Shown here one piece after another: positions 57,830-64,000 of a stretch of 64,000 bases of DNA (position 1 is the stretch's first letter; every line of letters begins with the position of its first letter). The stretch comes from an uncultured Oscillospiraceae bacterium. Lineage in GTDB: Bacteria; Bacillota; Clostridia; Oscillospirales; Oscillospiraceae. Made by a program: the position numbers and the translations under genes. A model generated the notes under the pieces. That model had not been told where the DNA came from. It made no database searches and saw only the letters and a list, made by a program, of their open reading frames with translations. The stretch is taken from the NCBI GenBank assembly GCA_949841465.1, contig CATKZW010000008.1, forward strand, positions 1-64,000, given 5' to 3'.

Positions 57830-58570
57830 GTTGCGGGCGAAGGCGGTGTCCTGATTGTTGGACCCCTTCCGGCTCTGGAGCTCGAATACGTCGTCCAGCG
57901 CGGCGATGAGCTTGGACAGCTTGGAGTAGCCGTAGTTGCGGGGGTCAAAATCGGGCTGCTTTTTAATGAGCAGGTTGCCCAGGGCGCCCAAATGGGCATA
58001 GCCGTCCTCGTCGGCCAGGTCTTCGATGGACTGGGCGATAAGGTCGCGGACGGACTGGGTAGCGGGCTCCGCGGGCGGCGGGGATTTTTTTTTGCCCGCC
58101 TTGCCCGCCGGGGCGGGGGCCTTGACCTCCTCGGCAGCCCGGAGGGCCTCGATGTACACAAATTTGTCGCAGGCCACGATGAAGGGCTTGGGGGTCTTTT
58201 TCTCCCCCACGCCGTACACCTTCATCCCCGCCTCCCGGAGGCGGGTGGCCAGGCGGGTGAAGTCGCTGTCGCTGCTCACCAGCACGAAGCCGCCGCAGTT
58301 GCCCGAGTACAGGATGTCCATGGCGTCGATGATCATGGCCGAGTCGGTGGCGTTTTTGCCGGTGGTGTAGCTGTACTGCTGGAAGGGGGTGATGGCGTGC
58401 TCCAGCAGCAGGGGCTTCCAGCTGGCCATGTTGGGGGCGGTCCAGTCGCCGTAGATGCGCTTGATGGTGGCCGAACCATACACCGCCACCTCCGCCATGA
58501 TCTCCTTCAGGGCGGTGCGGGGGGCGTTGTCCGCGTCGATGAGGACGGCAAGGCGCAGTTCATTTTCCAT
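57821..58570 (-). CDS. NYN-domain protein with a C-terminal OST-HTH/LOTUS-like domain
   Basis: 249 aa. NYN nuclease-like fold: RLAVLIDADNAP, GKNATDSAMIIDAMDILY and FVLVSSDSDFTRLATRL carry the conserved Asp residues. The C-terminal part (SVRDLIAQSIEDLADEDGYAHLGALGNLLIKKQPDFDPRNYG) is LOTUS-like. Known relatives (LabA/DUF88, limkain-like) bind or cut RNA. ATG 58570 with AAAGGAG. Confidence 0.92.
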   Translation of the reverse strand: MENELRLAVLIDADNAPRTALKEIMAEVAVYGSATIKRIYGDWTAPNMASWKPLLLEHAITPFQQYSYTTGKNATDSAMIIDAMDILYSGNCGGFVLVSSDSDFTRLATRLREAGMKVYGVGEKKTPKPFIVACDKFVYIEALRAAEEVKAPAPAGKAGKKKSPPPAEPATQSVRDLIAQSIEDLADEDGYAHLGALGNLLIKKQPDFDPRNYGYSKLSKLIAALDDVFELQSRKGSNNQDTAFARNKK

Positions 58571-58912
58571 GATGGGTTCTCCTTTCGGGGGTGTTCTTTT
58601 TCTTACTAAAAGAAAAAGAACCAAAAAGAATTTAAGACCGCTTCCATCCGGGCGGCCATCCGGTGTTTTCGTCCGGCCGCGGGGCGGGCGGTTTCTCTGT
58701 CTGGGAAATATAGTATATCATATGCGGGGCGGAAAGGCCAGAGCAAAAAATTTTTGCGCCAGTGCAACGATTTACCCTGCCAGGGCGTGTTATAGGCAGA
58801 AGGGGCCCCACAAAGCCGCCCCTTCAGGCTTTGTGGGAGAGGAGGCGCAGGGGAGCGAACGACGTTTTCGCCGCAGGCGGAAACGGAGCTTCGCGGACTT
58901 TGCGGCGATGCT
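58571..58912. other. Gene-free region before the ECF sigma gene
   Basis: About 340 bases. Hairpin GTTCTTTTTCTT/AAGAAAAAGAAC (58593-58621), then hairpins CCCACAAAGCC/GGCTTTGTGGG (58808-58841) and GTTTTCGCC/GGCGGAAAC (58863-58885) in the sigma gene leader. TGCAAC (58762) and CGTG (58785) with a 17-base spacer loosely resemble an ECF-type promoter. Confidence 0.45.
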
Positions 58913-59389
58913 ATGGACCACTCCAACCGGTTGGAAAATTTGGTGAACAAGCATGAACACACCCTGTACCGCGCCGCTCTGGCCATCCTGGGGGACCCCC
59001 AGGATGCGGAGGACGCGGTGCAGGAGACGTATCTGCGCTATCTGGAAAAGCGCCCGGAGCTCCGGGACAGCGACCATGAGAAGGCGTGGCTGTTAAAGGT
59101 GACGGCAAACCGCTGCAAGAGCATCCTGCGCACCCGAAGGCGTCACCCGGCGGTGGAGCTGCTGGACGTGTACCCGGCCCCGGACACGGACTGCCGGGAG
59201 CTGATGGAAGCCATCCTGGCCCTGCCCGCCAACCAGCGGGCGGCGGTGCACCTGCACTACTATGAGGGCTACACCTCCGAGGAGATCGGGGCCATCCTGG
59301 GCCAGCGGCCGGGGACGGTGCGCTCCCATCTGAGCCGGGCCCGGGACGCCCTGCGGCGCTATCTGACGGAAGGGGAAGAAGGAGAATAA
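58913..59389 (+). CDS. ECF RNA polymerase sigma factor
   Basis: 158 aa. Sigma70 region 2 (LYRAALAILGDPQDAEDAVQETYLRYLE) and region 4 (LPANQRAAVHLHYYEGYTSEEIGAILGQRPGTVRSHLSRARDALRRYL). Short linker, as in ECF types. Its stop lies four bases before the next gene, so the two are cotranscribed. Confidence 0.95.
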   Translation: MDHSNRLENLVNKHEHTLYRAALAILGDPQDAEDAVQETYLRYLEKRPELRDSDHEKAWLLKVTANRCKSILRTRRRHPAVELLDVYPAPDTDCRELMEAILALPANQRAAVHLHYYEGYTSEEIGAILGQRPGTVRSHLSRARDALRRYLTEGEEGE

Positions 59390-59393
59390 TATC

Positions 59394-60899
59394 ATGAAAA
59401 AATACAAGGAGTATATGGACAGCGTGAAAGCCCCGGACACCCTCCACCGGCGGCTGCGGGAGCTGAAAGCGCCGAAAAAGAAGCCCGCCTCCTGGACCAG
59501 GTACGGCTCCATGGCGGCGGCGCTGGCGCTGGTGTGCGGCCTGGGGGGATTTTTGGCCTGGACGGGGGATGTCAACAGCCGGACCAGCCCAATCCCATCC
59601 TATCCCATTGGCCATCAGGAATCTGCGGCTGAAATTACCGATGCCTCCCAACCAGATATTGCCATCGTGGAGCCCGGCGATGTGACGGAGCCGGGGGAAA
59701 AGACCCTGGGGGGCTATGATGTGACAGGAGGCGGAGTGACGGCCCACTATATCCTGCCCTATATCGAGTACGGCGACACCTATGGGGCGGCCGAGACGGT
59801 CATGGACTGGGATATCCCCGCGGGGGCGGTGAAGCGGGAGCTGACCCGGGACGAGATCGCTGCCCTGATGGGCGGCGAGGACGCGGTGGACACCCATCTG
59901 GACTGGGGCGGGTACGAGCTGACCGGCTGGGCGGCGTGGTACGAGGACGGCTCCTTCTGGGGCGCGTATCTCTACGGCTGCCGGGGGCCGCTGGACCACT
60001 TTGAGTTCGCCGTCACCGCCGGGCAGCTCCCCCCCACCTGCGTCGCCTATGCCAACAGCGTGACCCAGGAGATCCGGGGGCTCACTGTCACCGCCGACGG
60101 ATATGACGGCAAAGGCGGCTGCGGCCGCCGGATAAGCTTCATGAAGGACGATTACGGCTATCGTTTTGACCTGACCGCCACCGACACCGAGCAGGCGGAG
60201 CTGCTGGTCAGCCGCCTGGTGCGCCGCGTGGCGGACAAAGGGCTGGAGCTGTCCGCTGTCGGGGCGGCCCAGGCCGACGGGAGCTACACCTGCTCCGTCT
60301 GTGGGCGGACCGTTCAGGAGGGCGCGGAGCATGTCCACAGCAACACCTTCATCGGCGTGGGCGAGCCCTGCTATGAGGACGGCGGGGCCTCCACCGAGCC
60401 TTATGATCCGGCGGCGTCCGGGGAAATCTGCGGACTGCCCCTCGCCGACGATCCCATCTGGAGGGAGACACGGGCTCCATCGCCCCCCGCGCAATGCCAG
60501 TCCGAGCCGCCCACTCTGCGGGTGCTGTGCTCAGAGGGCTCGGCGGACGGCCGCAGCAGCAATTACGAGTGGACCTATACCGACACTGCCCGCGGTGAAG
60601 GCGGCTCCGTCATCGCCTGCGGCCTCCACCCCCTGGACTACCGGGACGCCCCCAGCCTGACCACGGCGGACGAGACGGTGCGGCTGAACTTCCTCGACCT
60701 GCCCGACCGGGTGAGCGTGGTGTGCTGGCCGGACAGCCAGTGGGGGAACACCTCCGCCGCCAGCCAGGCCGCTCAGGCCGGCCATGGGGAACATGCCTAT
60801 GACCTGACGCTGAACGAGGGGGGCTGGGTCTATGAGATCAGCGCCCAGTGGGACGATCTGGGCAGGGCCGCCTACGTGTTCCACCTCACCAAAACCTGA
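59394..60899 (+). CDS. Probable anti-sigma factor with a large extracellular domain
   Basis: 501 aa. A short cytoplasmic part (KKYKEYMDSVKAPDTLHRRLRELK), one membrane helix (MAAALALVCGLGGFLAW) and a large outer domain with CSVCGRTV and acidic, Pro-rich stretches. The layout fits a single-span anti-sigma factor of the DUF4179 kind; the short N-terminus would bind the sigma factor. No zinc motif HxxxCxxC is seen. Function rests on operon context. Confidence 0.8.
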   Translation: MKKYKEYMDSVKAPDTLHRRLRELKAPKKKPASWTRYGSMAAALALVCGLGGFLAWTGDVNSRTSPIPSYPIGHQESAAEITDASQPDIAIVEPGDVTEPGEKTLGGYDVTGGGVTAHYILPYIEYGDTYGAAETVMDWDIPAGAVKRELTRDEIAALMGGEDAVDTHLDWGGYELTGWAAWYEDGSFWGAYLYGCRGPLDHFEFAVTAGQLPPTCVAYANSVTQEIRGLTVTADGYDGKGGCGRRISFMKDDYGYRFDLTATDTEQAELLVSRLVRRVADKGLELSAVGAAQADGSYTCSVCGRTVQEGAEHVHSNTFIGVGEPCYEDGGASTEPYDPAASGEICGLPLADDPIWRETRAPSPPAQCQSEPPTLRVLCSEGSADGRSSNYEWTYTDTARGEGGSVIACGLHPLDYRDAPSLTTADETVRLNFLDLPDRVSVVCWPDSQWGNTSAASQAAQAGHGEHAYDLTLNEGGWVYEISAQWDDLGRAAYVFHLTKT

Positions 60900-60904
60900 C
60901 AGGA

Positions 60905-60934
60905 AACCGCCCCGGCACGGCCGGGGCGGTTTTG
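60905..60934 (+). terminator. Terminator of the sigma/anti-sigma operon
   Basis: AACCGCCCCGGC, ACG, GCCGGGGCGGTT then TT. Confidence 0.88.
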
Positions 60935-60936
60935 TC

Positions 60937-60965
60937 TTGCGCCTCCGCCGGACATCTGCTATAAT
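60937..60965 (+). promoter_or_regulatory. Promoter of the host WYL regulator
   Basis: TTGCGC (60937-60942), 17 bases, TATAAT (60960-60965). Confidence 0.65.
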
Positions 60966-61023
60966 ATCCCAAAATATAGGACTTTTCCTATGTTAGGATA
61001 TTCAGTGGAAGGAGGGGTTTGCC

Positions 61024-62058
61024 ATGTCACAGACCGCCAATTACAAGCGCAAGCTGCTCATACTGGCCCGGCTGCTGCTGGAGCGCAGCGACGAGGAGCA
61101 CCCGGTCTCCCGTCAGGAGATGCAGGAGGAGCTGGCCCGGTGGGATCTGTCCGCCGAGCGCAAGAGCATTTACGACGATATGGAGCAGCTCAGGGAGCTG
61201 GGCCTGGACGTGCAGAGCCGCCGGGGCCGCGGCGGCGGGTGGTACATCGGGGAGCGGGATTTTGAGCTGGCGGAGCTGAAGCTGCTGGTGGACGCGGTGC
61301 AGTCCAGCCGGTTTCTCACCAAGCGGAAGAGCGACGCGCTCATACGCAAGCTGGAGGGGCTGGCCAGCGTCCATCAGGCCCGCCAGCTCCAGCGGCAGGT
61401 GTATGTGGACCGGCGGATCAAGACCATGAACGAGAGCATCTTCTACAACGTGGACAAGCTCCACGGGGCCATTGCCGCCAACCGGGTCATCACCTTCCGC
61501 TATTTTGAGTACAACGGCCGGCGGGAGCGGGTGTTCCGCCGGGACGGGGCCCGGTACAAGCTCACCCCCTTCGGCCTGATCTGGGACAGCGAGAACTACT
61601 ACCTGGCCGGCTGGGACGAGCTGCACAAGGAGCTGCGCCACTACCGGGTGGACAAGATGACCGACATCTCCGTCACCGGCATGAAGGGCGCCTCCCGGGG
61701 GGACTGGACGCCGGAGGGCTACGCCCGGCGGCACTTCGGGATGTTCTCCGGCGTACCCTGCCGGCTCCGCCTGCGGTGCGAGAACCGGCTGGCCGGGGTG
61801 GTGATCGACCGCTTCGGGCTGGAGGTGTCCCTGGTTCCCGACGGGGAGGGCCGCTTCACCGCCGCCCTGGACGTGGTGGTCAGCCCGCCGCTGTGGGGCT
61901 GGCTGTTCGGACTGGGCGCCGGGGTGGAGGTGCTCAGCCCGGACTGGGCGGTGGAGGACTTCCAAAGCCACCTGGAGCGGGTGGCGGCGCTGTACCGCCA
62001 TCCCTGTGAGGAGCCCGCCGGGGAAGAAGGGCCCAAGGAGGACGCACAGGAGGAATAA
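61024..62058 (+). CDS. WYL-domain transcriptional regulator (host)
   Basis: 344 aa. Winged helix (SRQEMQEELARWDLSAERKSIYDDMEQL), WYL domain (YKLTPFGLIWDSENYYLAGWDE, HYRVDKMTDISV) and WCX part (LRCENRLAGVVIDRFG). Clearly homologous to the element 3 protein at 45993-47018 but with host-like GC-rich codons. Target unknown; the next gene is cotranscribed or nearby. Confidence 0.93.
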   Translation: MSQTANYKRKLLILARLLLERSDEEHPVSRQEMQEELARWDLSAERKSIYDDMEQLRELGLDVQSRRGRGGGWYIGERDFELAELKLLVDAVQSSRFLTKRKSDALIRKLEGLASVHQARQLQRQVYVDRRIKTMNESIFYNVDKLHGAIAANRVITFRYFEYNGRRERVFRRDGARYKLTPFGLIWDSENYYLAGWDELHKELRHYRVDKMTDISVTGMKGASRGDWTPEGYARRHFGMFSGVPCRLRLRCENRLAGVVIDRFGLEVSLVPDGEGRFTAALDVVVSPPLWGWLFGLGAGVEVLSPDWAVEDFQSHLERVAALYRHPCEEPAGEEGPKEDAQEE

Positions 62059-62125
62059 CCTGGACGTAAAATGGGGAGACTTTTCCAAAACGGGCCGCTT
62101 TGGGCCCGGTCAGGAGGGACTTCCT

Positions 62126-62785
62126 ATGGATCGGACGCGGTTGGGACGGGAGTTTTATGAGCTGGGCCTGCGCCTGGGCGGGCTGGGCACGGTGCTGATC
62201 GGCAGCGCCGGCGGGTCGCTGGCCAAGGCGCTGGCCCGGACTGCGGGCTGCGGAGCGGCCCTGGCAGGGGGCGAGGCCCGCTTCCACGACGGCGCCTGCG
62301 CCGCCTGCGGCGCGTGGCTGGCGGAGTACTACCAGCTTCCCGCCTCCCTGTTTATCCGGCAGGAGGGGGATCAGGTGGAGCTGTTCCTGTCCGACGGGCA
62401 GGGAAAGCGCTTTACACCCGCTGAGTGGAGCGGTCCCGCCCCCGCCTGCACGGGGGAGTGGGACCTGCTTGCCGGGGCGGACTGCGCCTGGGCGGCCAAC
62501 CGGGCCGGGGATTTCCGGGGGGAGCGGGGTCCGGCCTTTGCCAGCGGCCCGGCGGCCCTGACCCTGGCCCTGGAGCGGCTGGGGTACACGGCGGCGGACC
62601 GCCCCGTACCCGGCGCGCCCCGGTTCGAGGCGGACCGGGAGGGGTTCACCCTCCAGGTGACGGAGGGGGCCGTAACCCGGACGCTCCGGGGGGCGGACGC
62701 GCTGGCGGCGCTGGCGGACTACGTTCCGGAGCCCCAGGCGATGCCCGCCTTCCGGACGGAGGACGGTCAGATCAAGCAGAGCTGA
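62126..62785 (+). CDS. Hypothetical protein, 219 aa, distantly phosphohexomutase-like
   Basis: ATG 62126 with AGGAGGGA; the track start at 62006 overlaps the WYL gene. The pattern LIGSAGGSLAKALARTAGCGAALAGGEARFHDGACAACGAWLAEYYQL, then LFLSDGQGKRF, resembles in order the first domain of phosphohexomutases (bound sugar, small-molecule and TP-site strands) but without the catalytic SHN serine. It could be a degenerate, regulatory or unrelated protein. No signal peptide. Confidence 0.55.
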   Translation: MDRTRLGREFYELGLRLGGLGTVLIGSAGGSLAKALARTAGCGAALAGGEARFHDGACAACGAWLAEYYQLPASLFIRQEGDQVELFLSDGQGKRFTPAEWSGPAPACTGEWDLLAGADCAWAANRAGDFRGERGPAFASGPAALTLALERLGYTAADRPVPGAPRFEADREGFTLQVTEGAVTRTLRGADALAALADYVPEPQAMPAFRTEDGQIKQS

Positions 62786-62902
62786 GCAGGCCGGGAGGGG
62801 CGTCTGTACTGCGCCCTGTCAAAAGGGCGGGAGAAAACGATAGAATTTTAAGATGGGCGGCAGCTTCCGCTGCAGGAAATCTGTCACGGGAAGGCCCGGT
62901 TT

Positions 62903-64000
62903 CTATGTCCGGATAAAGCCTTTTGCCTTCCACCTGCCCGACTGCCAGCGCAGAACCATGCACACCGCGCGCACGCACTCGTCGCCGGCCAGGGCGATGT
63001 ACGCCCCTACCGCCAGCAGATTCAGGCTGATGCCAAAGAACCACGTGCCGCCCACCATGCACAGGTACATGAATACCACCGCGACCACCGTGCTGAACAG
63101 GGCGTCCCCGCTGGTTTTGAGGGCGCTGCCGAACACCAGGTTCGTCACCCTGCCCACCTCCAGCGCAATGTCGATGGCCAGCAGCTTTCCCACCAGGGCG
63201 ATCATCTCCGCGTCGTCGGTGAACAGCCCCACCAGGGGCTTGTAATTCAGCGCGAACAGGACCTCCAGCCCCGCCGCCACGCAGATGCCGATGGCGGCGG
63301 CCCGCTTGGTGCCCCTTTCACAGGCTTCGTAATCTCCCTCTCCGATCCGCCAGCCCGTCATGATGGCATTGGCCTGGGCCAGCGCCGCCCCTGCGCAGTA
63401 GGAAAAGTTGGCAATCTGGGCCGCGTAAGCCCGGGCCGTCACGTTCAGCCCCGCCTCGTCCATCTGGTTCAAAAAGCGGATGGTGAGCGTCATTGCCACG
63501 TTGTAAAGGGCGGTCTCCAGGGCGGAGGGCAGGCCGACTTTGATGATCTGGGCAAAAACCGCGCTGTTTTTCAGCCGCTCCGGGTCCTCCTTGGCGTGGA
63601 TCAGCAGCCTGGACGCCGCGGCCACCATCGCCAGGTTCAGCGCCTTGGAGATGACGGTGGCAATGGCCACCCCCTCCACGCCCCAGTGGAGCACAAACAG
63701 GAACACCGCGTTGAGCCCCAGATTGACGGCGTTGCCCAGCAGCGAGGCGATCAGCGACTCCTTCATATGCCCGAAGGCCCGCAGATAGCAGGAGAAAATG
63801 GGAATCAGCGCGTTCAGGAAGCAGGCGCCCCCCACGATTCTCAGGTAGGCCTTGGCGTAGTCCATCAGCAGGGGCGCTATCCCCACGACCTCCAGAATCT
63901 TCTCCGAAAAAACGCCCAGGAACAGGGAGAGCAGCACACCCAGCGCCAGGTTGAACACCGCCCCCAGCTGCCGCGCCTGGTAGGCCACGCCCACCCGCTT
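62903..64000 (-). CDS. MATE-family multidrug/Na+ efflux transporter (N-terminus beyond window)
   Basis: 366 codons open to the window edge. Repeated pairs of membrane helices, including GGACFLNALIPIFSCYLRAFGHMKESLIASLLGNAVNLGLNAVFLF and its second-half counterpart NLVFGSALKTSGDALFSTVVAVVFMYL, typical of the MatE domain. ASP/Gly-rich loops between fit a drug/Na+ antiporter; substrate not known. The gap 62786-62902 has no gene. Confidence 0.9.
   Translation of the reverse strand, partial: KRVGVAYQARQLGAVFNLALGVLLSLFLGVFSEKILEVVGIAPLLMDYAKAYLRIVGGACFLNALIPIFSCYLRAFGHMKESLIASLLGNAVNLGLNAVFLFVLHWGVEGVAIATVISKALNLAMVAAASRLLIHAKEDPERLKNSAVFAQIIKVGLPSALETALYNVAMTLTIRFLNQMDEAGLNVTARAYAAQIANFSYCAGAALAQANAIMTGWRIGEGDYEACERGTKRAAAIGICVAAGLEVLFALNYKPLVGLFTDDAEMIALVGKLLAIDIALEVGRVTNLVFGSALKTSGDALFSTVVAVVFMYLCMVGGTWFFGISLNLLAVGAYIALAGDECVRAVCMVLRWQSGRWKAKGFIRT

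Noticed and set aside
1-64000. tRNA, rRNA, CRISPR arrays or retron-like elements
   Set aside because: Looked for by eye in intergenic stretches; no cloverleaf-like sequence with a conserved T-loop, no regular repeat-spacer array and no reverse transcriptase motif was found. Short ncRNAs could be missed without folding tools.

Overview
The window looks like a chromosomal segment of a GC-rich, spore-forming gut Firmicute (Oscillospiraceae; a Flavonifractor/Lawsonibacter-type organism is my inference). The basis is GC-rich codon use, strong AGGAGG ribosome sites, a PdaB-type spore deacetylase, reverse rubrerythrin, SLH-type surface protein and an rpsF-ssb-rpsR operon. No rRNA, tRNA or CRISPR array was seen. 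Host genes are interrupted by three integrated elements, and all three use protein-coding sequence as their attachment site.

Layout. 1-9.3 kb: a metal-efflux operon (ArsR/CadC regulator, stand-alone HMA metallochaperone, methyltransferase, P-type ATPase without its own HMA domain), serine biosynthesis (serC, serA), a hypothetical protein, and two COG0523/CobW GTPases (one His-rich, one fused to a DUF1980/TIGR03943-like domain). 9.4-32.0 kb: one polysaccharide deacetylase gene (PdaB-like) split into three pieces by two large-serine-recombinase elements. Element 1 (about 8.25 kb) carries an exopolysaccharide operon. Element 2 (about 13.6 kb) carries an ATPase, a lipoprotein with a broken signal peptide, a GTPase, a resolvase with a res-like site, an amidoligase/glutamine-amidotransferase operon with two tiny peptides, an excisionase-like protein, an unknown AT-rich gene and a D5/P4-type helicase. 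At both insertion sites the proposed crossover dinucleotide rejoins the deacetylase reading frame exactly, giving a 260-aa protein with all NodB motifs.

32.1-44.3 kb: host genes: phosphopantetheinyl transferase, cytidylate-kinase-like protein, SLH/transglutaminase surface protein, DedA-like membrane protein, a small regulator with a membrane partner, rpsF-ssb-rpsR, a MoxR/DUF58/TgpA-like operon, upp, and a BFD-like [2Fe-2S] protein. 44.3-55.9 kb: element 3 (about 11.04 kb, tyrosine integrase) inserted in the reverse rubrerythrin gene. It brought a slightly different 3' end, so one full rubrerythrin remains and the displaced host 3' end is left on the other side. It carries a WYL regulator, resolvase, SprT-like protein, primase with an in-frame TAG, two XRE regulators and several small genes. 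55.9-64 kb: Fur/PerR regulator, histidine kinase, NYN-domain protein, ECF sigma factor with a probable anti-sigma factor, a WYL regulator, an unknown protein and the end of a MATE transporter.

The most interesting system is the doubly interrupted spore deacetylase. Two independent elements sit in catalytic-motif codons of one sporulation gene, each with its own recombinase and with frames preserved. This matches the logic of developmentally excised intervening elements such as skin in sigK. A second candidate is the amidoligase module in element 2, with two translationally coupled mini-peptides. All of this is read from sequence only; no searches or foldings were run.
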